A DNA stretch of 64,000 nt from Veillonella absiana (lineage in GTDB: Bacteria; Bacillota; Negativicutes; Veillonellales; Veillonellaceae). Below the pieces are notes generated by a model. The model worked only from the letters and a program-made list of their open reading frames with translations. It made no database searches and had not been told where the DNA came from. Positions 26,726 through 36,369 of the stretch are shown piece after piece (position 1 is the first letter of the stretch; each line of letters opens with the position of its first letter). The translations under genes were made by a program, and so were the position numbers. The stretch lies in NCBI RefSeq assembly GCF_032970905.1, contig NZ_JAWJZA010000010.1. One strand, 5' to 3'.

Positions 26726-27715
26726 ATGGCAGTTATATTTTCAGGCATTCAACCAAGCGGTGAATTGACATTGGGCAATTATTTAGGGGCCTTGCGCAAT
26801 TTCCTAGAATACCAAGATACTGATGAATGTTATTATTGTATCGTTAACCAACATGCGATTACTGTACCACAGGATCCAAAGGAATTATTCCAAAATACAC
26901 GTAATTTAGCAGCCCTATATTTGGCAGTTGGTTTGGACCCTAAAAAAGTAACATTGTTCGTACAATCTGAAGTACCAGAGCATGTTAAATTGGGCTGGAT
27001 TATGCAATCCATCAGCTATGTAGGTGAATTGGAACGCATGACACAATACAAAGATAAAGCACAAAAACGTGGTGAATCCGTACCAACAGCATTGTTGACA
27101 TACCCGCCATTGATGGCTGCAGATATCTTGTTGTATGGCACAAACTACGTACCAGTAGGGAATGACCAAAAACAACACATGGAATTAACTCGTATATTGG
27201 CTGAACGTTTTAACCGTTTGTTTGGTGAAACATTTGTAGTGCCGGACATTAAAATCGGTGAAGGCGGCGCTCGCGTTATGAGTTTGCAAGAGCCAACGAA
27301 GAAAATGTCTAAATCTGATGAAAATCAAAATGCGACAATTCGCTTGTTAGACGCACCAGATGTGATTGTGAAAAAATTGAAACGTGCTCAAACTGACTCT
27401 GATAACTGTGTGCGTTACGATAAAGAAAACAAACCTGGCATTTCTAACTTGATGGGCATTTACCGTGCTATTACAAAAGATAGCTATGAAAAAATTGAGG
27501 AAATGTACAGTGGTAAAGGCTATGGCGCTTTCAAAGGCGATATTGCTGATTTATTGGTAGATACATTGAAACCAATTCAAGATCATTACAATGAATTGAT
27601 TAACAGCCCTGAATTGCTCGATAGCATTCTCGATGAAGGTGCTGCAAAAGCGCATGCAAAAGCTAGCGAAATGTATCGCAAAGTAGAACTCGCTATGGGC
27701 CTTTGCCGCCGTTAA
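26726..27715 (+). CDS. trpS: Tryptophan-tRNA ligase
   Basis: Charges tRNA-Trp. The 329-residue class I synthetase has the HIGH-like SGELTLGNYLGAL near the N-terminus and KMSKSD near residue 195. The GNDQKQHMELTRILAERFN segment is also typical. AGGAGG precedes the ATG. No T-box is visible upstream; instead there is TATACTTTCACCA at 26689-26701, part of a dispersed motif described in the findings. Confidence 0.97.
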   Translation: MAVIFSGIQPSGELTLGNYLGALRNFLEYQDTDECYYCIVNQHAITVPQDPKELFQNTRNLAALYLAVGLDPKKVTLFVQSEVPEHVKLGWIMQSISYVGELERMTQYKDKAQKRGESVPTALLTYPPLMAADILLYGTNYVPVGNDQKQHMELTRILAERFNRLFGETFVVPDIKIGEGGARVMSLQEPTKKMSKSDENQNATIRLLDAPDVIVKKLKRAQTDSDNCVRYDKENKPGISNLMGIYRAITKDSYEKIEEMYSGKGYGAFKGDIADLLVDTLKPIQDHYNELINSPELLDSILDEGAAKAHAKASEMYRKVELAMGLCRR

Positions 27716-27768
27716 TCATTTGATAACTAAACTATAATCCGTTGATTATTTTAGCGGGTGAGACTATA

Positions 27769-27798
27769 ATAGGCCCCGACTTGGGGCCTATTTATTTA
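27769..27798. terminator. Terminator after trpS
   Basis: A 9-bp GC-rich stem (27769-27777 with 27783-27791) followed by TTTATTT. Confidence 0.8.
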
Positions 27799-27863
27799 AG
27801 AATTCGTTTAGCCATGGATATCCTTAGAGGATGCCCCCATGGACGTATCAATAAAGGTGTACT

Positions 27864-28334
27864 ATGACTAAACAAGAAGTATTTGAAAAATTTCCCTGTG
27901 GACAGGTGAAGGAAGAAATTGCTAATCACAAGGCTCTAAATTGGATTGGACGTATACTGGCAATTATCATCATGGTATTTGCAGTCTATCATTCGCGGGG
28001 AACAACGGAGCTATTCGCTAAATTTATTGACTATGCAGTGTTGGTTATCGTATTGTGGTGGACACATCACATTGCAGACCCAAAGGTGTTCATCTGTGAA
28101 AAAGGCCTTGTTATCTTGCGTGGTCCCATTGATTTACGGGAGCGATTCGATATACTCTTTCACGAGGAGGCATACTTTGTATTTCTTGCCTATGAGCAAA
28201 TTATAGGTTTTACTGAAAGTTGGGAAGAAATACAAGCTGTCAGTAATAGCGGGGGGCTCTATATGATGCAAGTGGACTTGCAGTTTGTTGCCTATCCAGA
28301 CAAGATGAAATTAATACAGGCGATATCTCAGTGA
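27864..28334 (+). CDS. Small membrane protein of unknown function
   Basis: A 156-residue protein I do not recognise. Two hydrophobic helices lie at about residues 28-45 and 52-68, joined by a short loop, followed by a soluble C-terminal part of about 85 residues with strand-like alternation (KVFICEKGLVILRGPIDL), similar in layout to small bacterial PH-like membrane proteins. A terminator follows directly. It stands alone between trpS and the autotransporter remnant. Confidence 0.6.
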   Translation: MTKQEVFEKFPCGQVKEEIANHKALNWIGRILAIIIMVFAVYHSRGTTELFAKFIDYAVLVIVLWWTHHIADPKVFICEKGLVILRGPIDLRERFDILFHEEAYFVFLAYEQIIGFTESWEEIQAVSNSGGLYMMQVDLQFVAYPDKMKLIQAISQ

Positions 28335-28343
28335 GGTAGCAAT

Positions 28344-28380
28344 AAAAAAATCTCCACAAATTATCGTGGAGATTTTTTCT
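28344..28380. terminator. Bidirectional terminator
   Basis: Stem of AAATCTCCAC and GTGGAGATTT around a 9-nt loop, with A-run before and T-run after. It lies between convergent genes. Confidence 0.85.
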
Positions 28381-28414
28381 AATGTTTTGTGCTCTTTGTT
28401 ATATCCGATAAAGT

Positions 28415-29713
28415 TTATTTTTGAATGATAGAACCATATACGTCTTTGTAGATTCCTTTTTCTTTATTATCTTCATTATTCACACGGATACGTTCTATTT
28501 TATGGCGGTCATTGTCTTTGCCAGAAATGCGGTCTACACGGAAATGTTCTAGGCGCAATTGACGGAACTCAGATTCGAACTCATTCATAGCACGATCCAT
28601 GGTGTCATCTACAGGGGCACCGTTTTTGAGGGCTCTGTAGAATAATGCTGCAATTTCGTAACGAGTCATAGCTTGGTTACCTTTGAAAGTACCATCTGGA
28701 TAGCCTTCGAGCATACCATTGCCCATGGACCCACCAATGCTGAACATAGTGTCTTCATTCGGACGGTAGAATGCACCTAATGCCATGGCATTGGCACTGT
28801 TATAGTTACCATAACCTGCAGCAAAGTTCCATTTTTCATCTGGATCAAAATCAAGCGGGTGGAGTGCGGATAATGCAGCGGCACCAGCACCTACTTTATT
28901 GATTTTGTTATCTAATCGATTGAGGGAACCGTAGAAGTTTGTGTTGATGTTATTTACTATATTACTTAAAGTATCGATTTCAGTGCCTAATGTATTAGCA
29001 ACGGCATATAATTGGCTGCCATTGATGGCATCTGTAGACGTAGCACTTACAAGTCCAGCGGATACGTTTTGAATACGACGTGTGCCACTTTGACTACCTA
29101 CGGAAACAACACCAGTATTAGTATCGCCACCAGCATAGCTGTAAGTACGAGAACCGATAGTGCTACTTGTGTAAGTTGTAGACAAACCCTCTGTAGTAGA
29201 ACCTTGCGCTACATAAGCTGTGTTATCGCCAAGGAATACAGAGTTGTCTGCCGTAGCAGTCACATTGTTACCTACTACAAATGTATTATCTGTAGGAATA
29301 CTATTGTCATTACCTAAGGAGTAGGACGCATTACCAGAAATTGTTGTTGGGTCACCGATAGCACCAGAGTTATTGCCTGTCACTATATTTCCGGTACCGA
29401 TGGAAATGCTATTTGTACCAGAAGCTGTGGCACCAGTGCCAATACCAACATTCATATTTCCAGAGGCACCATCTAATGTAGAACTACCAAGCCCTACGTT
29501 GTTACCATAAACACTACCCATTGGATTGGAAGTAGTAGTTGTCATATTACGGCCAGAATAGAGGCCAATGAATGTGCTATCACCAGAATTGCTATTCATA
29601 CCAGCGTTGTAACCAACAGATACCGTGTCTGAATAGGATGCATTTTTACCAGCCCAGTGGACAATATAATATGACTGGAATTTTATGGGGCAAAAATCTA
29701 TAGTTTCTAATAA
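28415..29713 (-). pseudogene. Remnant of a YadA-like trimeric autotransporter with C-terminal SLH segment
   Basis: In full form such proteins are outer-membrane adhesins. The longest frame from an ATG is 394 residues (start at 29599), but the frame is open back to 29713 without a start codon or signal peptide. Visible in order are head repeats of the YadA type (NVGIGTGATASGTNSISIG and others), a neck with VSAGLVSATSTDAINGSQLY, a short stalk and a membrane-anchor start (AGAAALSALHPLDFDPDEKW). The anchor ends at MFSIGGSMGNG, where it runs straight into MLEGYPDGTFKGNQAMTRYE, the second half of an SLH domain. The fourth anchor strand and the first half of the SLH are missing. The 5' end and the C-terminal junction both point to decay. 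Confidence 0.75.
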
Positions 29714-29755
29714 TTACGTATGTCAAAGTATTGATAAAAACAATTGATTTAGCAG

Positions 29756-29784
29756 TTTACAAATTTAGCAGACTAAAGTATAAT
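29756..29784 (+). promoter_or_regulatory. Predicted sigma-A promoter of the amino-acid ABC operon
   Basis: TTTACA at 29756-29761 and TATAAT at 29779-29784 with a 17-bp spacer. The first gene starts 45 bp downstream. Confidence 0.75.
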
Positions 29785-29828
29785 GGTGTTCATAGATAAA
29801 AATGTATGTGTATTGTAGGAGAAATATC

Positions 29829-30644
29829 ATGAAATTAAAGAAAATTGTAGCTATAGGTCTTACTGCTATCTCCATGATGGCACTTATTGCAGGTTGTGGT
29901 AATGATGCAAAACCAGCAGCCACAAACGAATTGCCTAAAAAAATCGTTATCGGTTTAGATGACAGTTTCCCACCAATGGGCTTTAAAAATGAAAAAGGTG
30001 AAATTGTAGGTCTTGATATCGACTTGGCAAAAGAGGCCGCTAAACGTGCTGGCATGGAAGTTGAATTTAAAGGTATCGACTGGGCTAGTAAAGAAGCTGA
30101 ACTTAAAAGTAAACACATCGATGCATTGTGGAATGGTTTGACTGTAACTCCAGAACGTGAAAAAAATATCTTGTTCTCCAATCCTTACTATAATGACAAA
30201 GAATATATCGTAGTTCGTGCTGATGACAATAGCATCACTGATAAAGCTAGCCTAGCTGGTAAAGTAGTAGCTGTACAACAAGCAAGTACTGGTGAACGAG
30301 CTATCGATGCAGATGCAGCAGCAAAAACTGTAAAAGAAATCAAACGTTATCCAGACTTCATGAATGCATTCATGGATTTAGGTATTGGTCGTGTTGATGC
30401 GGTTATCGCTGACGGCGTAATTGCTCGTTATACGATGCAAAAAGAACCTGGTAAATATAAAATCGTTGAAGGTACTGATTATGGTGTAGATGTATTTGCA
30501 GTTGGTTTCCGTAAAGAAGATACTGCACTTCGCGATAAATTCAACCAAATCTTGATCGACATGAAAAAAGATGGCTCTGCTGACCAAATCTTCATTAAAT
30601 GGTTCGGTACTGCATCTGAAATCAATAAAGACGACGTAAAATAA
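29829..30644 (+). CDS. Amino-acid ABC transporter substrate-binding lipoprotein
   Basis: Family 3 solute-binding protein for a polar amino acid, probably exported and lipid-anchored. The 271-residue protein has a signal peptide ending ALIAGC, then IVIGLDDSFPPMGFKNEKGEIVGLDIDLA, the opening typical of the family. The ATG at 29829 has AGGAG before it. The permease and ATPase follow, separated by a hairpin. The exact amino acid (glutamine, arginine or cystine type) cannot be fixed. Confidence 0.9.
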   Translation: MKLKKIVAIGLTAISMMALIAGCGNDAKPAATNELPKKIVIGLDDSFPPMGFKNEKGEIVGLDIDLAKEAAKRAGMEVEFKGIDWASKEAELKSKHIDALWNGLTVTPEREKNILFSNPYYNDKEYIVVRADDNSITDKASLAGKVVAVQQASTGERAIDADAAAKTVKEIKRYPDFMNAFMDLGIGRVDAVIADGVIARYTMQKEPGKYKIVEGTDYGVDVFAVGFRKEDTALRDKFNQILIDMKKDGSADQIFIKWFGTASEINKDDVK

Positions 30645-30733
30645 TATTTACTGTATGTCTGATGGACTTGATAGTATATAATATATATAGGGTCATTAAT
30701 AAGATACAGAGTGCATTGCACTGAATATAGAAG

Positions 30734-30756
30734 AGGGGCCGATGAGGCCCCTTTCC
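30734..30756 (+). terminator. Intercistronic hairpin in the ABC operon
   Basis: A 7-bp GC-rich stem (AGGGGCC with GGCCCCT) followed by only a few T. It lies between the binding-protein and permease genes and may act as a partial terminator or mRNA stabiliser that gives more receptor than permease. Confidence 0.6.
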
Positions 30757-30778
30757 TACGTATGATAAGGAGTTTATT

Positions 30779-31435
30779 ATGTTAGAGTACTTTTTGCAGA
30801 TTATTCCAGCTATTGCGGATGGTCTCAAAGTCACAATTGCATTATTCTGTGTTGTTTGGATATTATCTATTCCGGGCGGTATTTTATTAGCCTTAATTCG
30901 CTTATCTGGATTTGCATGGATGGGGCGAATTGTGGATGCTTTCGTATACTTGATGCGTGGTACACCATTAATGCTTCAAATTTTATTTATGTATTATGCC
31001 TTACCAATTATTCCTTATGTAGGAATTCAAATGGAAGATACTACAGCAGCGGTTGTATCCTTTGTGCTTAACTATTCTGCATATTTGTGCGAGATTTTCC
31101 GTGGTGGTATTCAGTCCATTCCTCGTGGTCAATACGAAGGAGCGAAGGTGTTAGGTTTTACTTATGTACAAACTATGAAAACCATTATTCTTCCACAAAT
31201 GTTAAAACGTGTTGTACCACCATTGGCCAATGAAACTATCAATTTATTGAAAGATACGTCTCTCGTATACATTTTAGCAATGAATGATATTTTGCGTATC
31301 ACTCGTTCTATTGTGCAACGTGATTTTGATATTTCTGCCTTTCTTGTGGCGGCAGTATTCTATTTAATTTTTACCTTTATATTAACCAATGCGTTCAATT
31401 ATTTAGAAAAACGCCTTGCTGTATATGACGAATAA
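30779..31435 (+). CDS. Amino-acid ABC transporter permease
   Basis: Inner-membrane subunit of the polar amino-acid importer. The 218-residue protein has about five helices, the RGTPLMLQILFMYY segment and the EAA loop (YEGAKVLGFTYVQTMKTIILPQ region) that contacts the ATPase. AAGGAG precedes the ATG. It overlaps or adjoins the ATPase gene start. Confidence 0.92.
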   Translation: MLEYFLQIIPAIADGLKVTIALFCVVWILSIPGGILLALIRLSGFAWMGRIVDAFVYLMRGTPLMLQILFMYYALPIIPYVGIQMEDTTAAVVSFVLNYSAYLCEIFRGGIQSIPRGQYEGAKVLGFTYVQTMKTIILPQMLKRVVPPLANETINLLKDTSLVYILAMNDILRITRSIVQRDFDISAFLVAAVFYLIFTFILTNAFNYLEKRLAVYDE

Positions 31436-31445
31436 GGGGCTTGGT

Positions 31446-32204
31446 ATGACTTTCATTAGTATGCAACATATAGAAAAACGATTCGGTGATCAAGAGGTCC
31501 TCAAGGACGTATCTTTGGAGATGAAGCGCGGTGAAATCGTGTCTATTATCGGCCCATCTGGGTCTGGTAAATCTACATTTTTACGTTGTTTGGGACAATT
31601 GGAAACCATTGATGGCGGTACCATTACCGTTGATGAGGATGTGCTTGCTAGTACAGATGCGCAAGGCATCGTAACCTACGCGGATAAATCCAAGGCGCAC
31701 GATATTTTGTTGCGCATGGGTATGGTATTTCAATCCTTCAATTTATTCCCACACATGACGGTACTTGAAAATATTATGGTGGCCCCACGTATGGTGAAAG
31801 GAATGAAAGATAAAGATATTTTACCTATCGCAGAGCGTTTGCTCACAAAGGTAGGCCTTTGGGAGAAACGATATGGGTATCCATCTCAATTGTCTGGTGG
31901 GCAAAAACAACGTGTAGCCATTGCTCGTGCATTGACGATGGATCCAGAAATTTTACTCTTTGATGAACCAACATCTGCACTTGATCCAGAATTAACTGGT
32001 GAAGTATTAAAAACCATTAAAGGTTTGGCGGAAGATCATATGACGATGATTATCGTAACACATGAAATGAACTTTGCTCGTGATGTGTCGGACCGCGTTA
32101 TTTTCATGGCGGATGGTATCATCCAAGAAGAAGGTACGCCAGAACAAATTTATGGTAATCCTACATCTCCAAGGACAAGAGCTTTCTTGGAATCTATGTT
32201 GTAA
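31446..32204 (+). CDS. Amino-acid ABC transporter ATPase (GlnQ type)
   Basis: Energises the importer. The 252-residue protein has Walker A GPSGSGKST near residue 37, the signature LSGGQKQRVAIARAL, Walker B ILLFDEPTSALDPE and the switch histidine in IIVTHEMNFA. I use ATG 31446, preceded by AAGGGG; a frame start 30 bp upstream overlaps the permease end. A long hairpin follows. Confidence 0.93.
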   Translation: MTFISMQHIEKRFGDQEVLKDVSLEMKRGEIVSIIGPSGSGKSTFLRCLGQLETIDGGTITVDEDVLASTDAQGIVTYADKSKAHDILLRMGMVFQSFNLFPHMTVLENIMVAPRMVKGMKDKDILPIAERLLTKVGLWEKRYGYPSQLSGGQKQRVAIARALTMDPEILLFDEPTSALDPELTGEVLKTIKGLAEDHMTMIIVTHEMNFARDVSDRVIFMADGIIQEEGTPEQIYGNPTSPRTRAFLESML

Positions 32205-32212
32205 ACATTTAC

Positions 32213-32270
32213 GAGGATATGTATTCTATATCATGTGCATAATGCACGTGTGTGTACAATGCATATCCTC
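32213..32270. terminator. Large hairpin after the ABC operon
   Basis: Outer arms GAGGATATG and CATATCCTC (32213-32221 with 32262-32270) and an inner CATGTGCA/TGCACGTG stem. No strong T-run follows, so it may be a stabiliser rather than a terminator. Confidence 0.5.
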
Positions 32271-32335
32271 ATAGTTTATGTATTTGTGCAAGGAAATTAG
32301 AAAATGACAGTAGTTAATCTAAAGTGGTGGAATAA

Positions 32336-33652
32336 ATGAATTTACCATACTCTGTATTGCTAAAACAATTAAATAGAGGTTTGTTATTAGGGGCTTTGCT
32401 AGCCACATTAGTGGTGGTCCCTGGATTGGCAGAAAATACCGTAACTGATGATGGGCATAGTGTAACTCAAGTGGTCAGAATACCTGAGGCTATCACTGAA
32501 TCTCATGAAGGCGCATTTGAAATTCTACCAGATCAATATCGTCAGTATGCCACTAAAATGAATACAGTGGTTAAAGATTATGATGCAGGATTTGAATTTA
32601 CTCTGCCTTGGCGTGTAGCTGATGGAGTTCATGTAAACATGGATGTTAAGAGTGATAGCGAACATATTCAAGGGTATTCTTTTAACTTAACTACAGCTGG
32701 TACAGGTGAAGCCTATACAGTGTCATTTACAAAACGGAATAACACGCCTACAACAGGAACATCTCAAAAAGTTTGGAATACGACATGGTATGATATACCT
32801 ATCAAAGGGATGACCAATGCAAAGTACTTGGAAATCTGGCGTAAAAATAGCGGGATATTTGAACATAATTCCGTAGATGGTGGCTTTTTTGAAAAGAGAG
32901 ACGCCCAAGCGGCTCGGTGGAGTCGTATTACTCCTAAACAGGATTCCGATGAGACAGTTGGGTCCTTGATGGAGGTGGAGTTCATTATGGACCAAGATCC
33001 AACGCATCGCTATAACATGGCGAGCACCTATCCATCTACGGCACAGACATTTATGGAAGCTGGTATTCTAGAAACTATTGTCCCATCTTTTTCTTTAATT
33101 GACCAATCAGATTATGAAAAAACGGGTGACATCATGGTGGATGATGGTGTGAGCTTTGTAAAACCTGCTGGATTTTCTCGGGTAAAATCCACTGGTAAGA
33201 TTGCTTTCACCAAAGGCAATATTCAATTAGATGTAGAATCGATTGCTATCCCTTGGCAGGCGATTAGTGCTGGAGTTCCCACATTGTTGGGGAAGCAAAC
33301 CTTGGGAGATAATTATGTGGCCTCCCTTGTGAAGGTTCATGATGCTCGTATCGATCGTTATGAAATGCGTATTATTAATAATCGTGTGGCCTTTTACGTA
33401 TCTGGTGTAATGAATGATCCTAGTCAAGCTTATACTACAATAGCACAAGATTCAGTAATGAAGCCTAAAGCATCTAGTAAACGCGTAGCCTTTGCCTCGG
33501 AAATCGTATTAGGAAACCAAGGTAAAGTTGGTGTGGCCCGTATGATAGGTCCAGAAGGAACAGAACTAACCAAAGCTGAATTCATTGATGTCCTTGATGG
33601 CTTGCGTATAGATGATATTATTGGCTCTGATGGGACGTCTACAGTATTATAA
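32336..33652 (+). CDS. Exported protein of unknown function
   Basis: A 438-residue protein I do not recognise. An N-terminal signal peptide (hydrophobic about residues 15-30, cleavage near GLAEN) sends it out of the cytoplasm. The rest is soluble and rich in beta-type alternation, with few cysteines. A segment near residue 255 (VPSFSLIDQSDYEKTGDIMVDDGVSF) and a C-terminal KAEFIDVLDGLRIDDIIG look like ordered domains. It stands alone between the ABC operon and uspA. Confidence 0.6.
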   Translation: MNLPYSVLLKQLNRGLLLGALLATLVVVPGLAENTVTDDGHSVTQVVRIPEAITESHEGAFEILPDQYRQYATKMNTVVKDYDAGFEFTLPWRVADGVHVNMDVKSDSEHIQGYSFNLTTAGTGEAYTVSFTKRNNTPTTGTSQKVWNTTWYDIPIKGMTNAKYLEIWRKNSGIFEHNSVDGGFFEKRDAQAARWSRITPKQDSDETVGSLMEVEFIMDQDPTHRYNMASTYPSTAQTFMEAGILETIVPSFSLIDQSDYEKTGDIMVDDGVSFVKPAGFSRVKSTGKIAFTKGNIQLDVESIAIPWQAISAGVPTLLGKQTLGDNYVASLVKVHDARIDRYEMRIINNRVAFYVSGVMNDPSQAYTTIAQDSVMKPKASSKRVAFASEIVLGNQGKVGVARMIGPEGTELTKAEFIDVLDGLRIDDIIGSDGTSTVL

Positions 33653-33785
33653 TTTGAGAATTTATGATATAATAGAAGAAATTTTAGAGAAAAAAGAGGA
33701 GTTTTCGGTGTTATTGTAGAAATACTAAGTAAAGAATAACATACGAGAATATCCCAGATTGGGCAAGTAAATAGGAGGGGTTATT

Positions 33786-34232
33786 ATGGTTACCTATAAA
33801 AAAATTGTAGTACCTACAGATGGGTCTGAAAATGCTAAACGTGCATTAGAACATGCTATTGCTGTAGCTGATCGTAACGAAGCGGAATTAATCATTGTTC
33901 ATGTAGCAAATATTGTTTCTGCTATTTCTAATTTTGACCAAACACCTATTAGTGGTGGCTATGTTTCTGAACAAATCGCTGAAGATATGGAAGAAACTGG
34001 CAAAGAAATTCTTAATGATGTTGTAAAAGATATTCCTGCTGGTGTAAGTGTTAAGAGTGTATTTGAAGTTGGCTCCCCTGGTCCTGCTTTATTAGCAGTT
34101 GCTAAAAAATATGATGCTGACCTTATCGTAATGGGTAGCCGTGGCCTTGGCCCATTGAAAGGTTTATTCATGGGTTCTGTAAGTAGCTATGTAACTAGTC
34201 ACTCCACATGTCCAGTATTGGTAGTAAAATAA
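33786..34232 (+). CDS. Universal stress protein, UspA family
   Basis: A 148-residue cytoplasmic protein with the UspA fold. It begins KIVVPTDGSENAKRALEHA and ends with the ATP-binding signature VMGSRGLGPLKGLFMGSVS (G-x2-G-x9-G-S/T), so it should bind ATP. AGGAGG precedes the ATG. A strong terminator follows. Confidence 0.93.
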   Translation: MVTYKKIVVPTDGSENAKRALEHAIAVADRNEAELIIVHVANIVSAISNFDQTPISGGYVSEQIAEDMEETGKEILNDVVKDIPAGVSVKSVFEVGSPGPALLAVAKKYDADLIVMGSRGLGPLKGLFMGSVSSYVTSHSTCPVLVVK

Positions 34233-34247
34233 GCTAACATATGAATA

Positions 34248-34281
34248 AAAGGCTTTGCCCTTTCGGGCAAAGCCTTTTTTC
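34248..34281 (+). terminator. Terminator after uspA
   Basis: A 13-bp GC-rich stem (34248-34260 with 34265-34277) with a TTTC loop and a T-run. Confidence 0.92.
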
Positions 34282-34302
34282 AGCCATTCACGAGGAGGTT
34301 GT

Positions 34303-35730
34303 ATGAACAAAAAAATTGCGAAATGGCTGCAAGGCGAGTTGCCACTGTGGAAAGAAAAAGGATGGCTCAGTGAGGCGGGGCAGACTCAGCTTGAAGCCTC
34401 ATATAATATGGAAAAACCAGCTAGTGGGCCTTCATTGACTCGAATTGCCGTATTGTTGCTGGGGGCTGTATTGATTGGTTTGGGAATTTTCCTTCTCTTC
34501 GCCGGCTATTGGTATAGTTTTTCACCCAATGGGCGTTTTGATTGGACTATTACGCTCGTCGTAGCCGCTCTCGTCATTTTGGGGCTCGCTATTTGGCGTT
34601 GTGAACCGGGAAAACGATGGGCTGAAGGGGCCACCATATTTTATATGCTAGCTCTTGGCGGCAGTACATTCCTTATGGCGGATACGTATTATACGGGTGA
34701 GTCCTATGGGTTATATTTACTAATCGTACTCATTGCATCGTTACCAGCGATTTACGTGTTGCGGTCTAGTTTAGGTATGATCGGGTACTTGTTAGGTGCC
34801 ATCCTTTGGTGCTTCGCACCTTATTCTTTAGATATTACACTAAATGTAATGGCTGTATGGCTGTTGATTTTAGGGGCCTTACCATTTTATATGGTGGCGG
34901 TGAAACATAGTTCTAGTTACTCTATGCTAGTGTGGCTGTCTTGGGCCTATGTGGCGGCTATCTTTAGTGCATTTTTCTTGACTATTGAAAGTAATCGAGC
35001 TGGTTTGGAACTATACTTTGTAGCTACGTTGGCAGTGAGCACTTACGCTATTGGCACACTGATGCGTGATAAAGGGTTGTGGACATTGCCATTTAGAACG
35101 ATGGGGTCAATCGGATTATTGTATGTAGTGATTCAAGGCACCCTATTACATACGTGGAATATATCTATTCAAGATGCATTAAATGGTCTTGCTTTGACGA
35201 TGGCCATTCTTTTGGGCGCAGTATGTGCTTACTTCCTTGGTAAATTGGTAATGAAGCGTGAATGGGTAGCCGCAGTCATGACTTTAACTCCGTTCATCGT
35301 TGGATTTGGTTTGTTGTTGGCAAATTCTGGGGCTATGCCGCTCGTAGTATCCATTGTATTTGATGCTTTTGTTCTGCTAACAGCGTTTATTTTATTTCTG
35401 CGAGGTACAATGGATAAACGTGTGGGGTATGTGAATGGCGCTATACTTGCAGTACTAGCACTTATTCTCGCTCGTTTCTTTGATCCTGGATTTACATTCT
35501 TTGAAAGAGGAATATCCTTCATTTCTATTGGTATTCTTGTAATTGTGGTTAATATTATTTATATGTGGTCTAAATCCAATAATAAATTAGGTAAAGCACA
35601 TGAAGAACGCAAGGCCCGTAGACAAGCATTTCGTCAATCGCTACGTGAACAATATGGTGAAAGTCAAAATGATACTTTTACCAATCAAAAGACCTTGTCG
35701 AATGATTCAGATCAAGGAGGCCTCTTATGA
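34303..35730 (+). CDS. DUF2157 multi-spanning membrane protein
   Basis: A 475-residue protein with a short N-terminal soluble part (KKIAKWLQGELPLWKEKGWLS, typical of DUF2157) followed by about 12 hydrophobic helices and a charged C-terminal tail. Function unknown. ATG 34303 has GAGGAGG upstream; the longer frame runs through the terminator and is rejected. It overlaps the next gene by 4 bp; a DUF2157 protein next to a GDYXXLXY protein is a known pairing. Confidence 0.85.
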   Translation: MNKKIAKWLQGELPLWKEKGWLSEAGQTQLEASYNMEKPASGPSLTRIAVLLLGAVLIGLGIFLLFAGYWYSFSPNGRFDWTITLVVAALVILGLAIWRCEPGKRWAEGATIFYMLALGGSTFLMADTYYTGESYGLYLLIVLIASLPAIYVLRSSLGMIGYLLGAILWCFAPYSLDITLNVMAVWLLILGALPFYMVAVKHSSSYSMLVWLSWAYVAAIFSAFFLTIESNRAGLELYFVATLAVSTYAIGTLMRDKGLWTLPFRTMGSIGLLYVVIQGTLLHTWNISIQDALNGLALTMAILLGAVCAYFLGKLVMKREWVAAVMTLTPFIVGFGLLLANSGAMPLVVSIVFDAFVLLTAFILFLRGTMDKRVGYVNGAILAVLALILARFFDPGFTFFERGISFISIGILVIVVNIIYMWSKSNNKLGKAHEERKARRQAFRQSLREQYGESQNDTFTNQKTLSNDSDQGGLL

Positions 35731-36353
35731 TTAAGAAATATTGGAGATTAGGCGCCTTTGTATTTGTCGTTATCATAGCGATTTTGAGTCAAGTATTTGT
35801 ACAGCAGCGTTATACTTTGTTACAGGCCGGCGGCATAGAATATCAATGGCCGGTGGCGCTAGAAAAATCTGCTAGTTGGACACCAGTTGATTATCTAGAT
35901 GTAAAATTTCTTGGTAATGCAGCACCTATAGTAGGAACGCGATTGCCTAATCCGGGAGAACCTGTATATATTTCGTTAGATGTGAAGTCTACCGGTATGT
36001 TAGCCGTTAAAAATGCATCTATGGATAGACCATCAACTGGTGAATATGTGATTGCCCGTGCTCATCGCATTCATAATGGTGTAGTAGAATTTGATATCCC
36101 TTTTAATCGTGTAAAGGTAGACTTGTCTAAAGTCGATAAAGCTTTTTATAATGAGTATAAAGGAACACTCATTGCCACTATGAAATTAAAGGATGGTAAC
36201 GGGGTTATTACTGGTATCTATTCAAAAGGTGTTCCTCTAGAGGTTGCAAAACCTGAGACACTAGAGGAGCAGGCGAAAGATACGGGGAGAAAGCTAGAAG
36301 ATATTATTAAATCTGGTACTACAGAAACGGACGTGCGAGTAGAGCGTAATTAG
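35727..36353 (+). CDS. GDYXXLXY-domain protein
   Basis: A 208-residue protein with one N-terminal membrane helix (about residues 8-26) and an outer soluble domain. The name-giving motif appears here as the variant VDYLDVKF near residue 52. Function unknown. It overlaps the DUF2157 gene and is followed 16 bp later by an ArsR repressor, so the three probably form one operon. Confidence 0.8.
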   Translation: MIKKYWRLGAFVFVVIIAILSQVFVQQRYTLLQAGGIEYQWPVALEKSASWTPVDYLDVKFLGNAAPIVGTRLPNPGEPVYISLDVKSTGMLAVKNASMDRPSTGEYVIARAHRIHNGVVEFDIPFNRVKVDLSKVDKAFYNEYKGTLIATMKLKDGNGVITGIYSKGVPLEVAKPETLEEQAKDTGRKLEDIIKSGTTETDVRVERN

Positions 36354-36369
36354 TAGAGGTAGGGATAAC

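Noticed and set aside
28415..29599. Intact secreted adhesin gene
   Set aside because: No signal peptide or start codon at the real 5' end, and the anchor and SLH domains are both incomplete.
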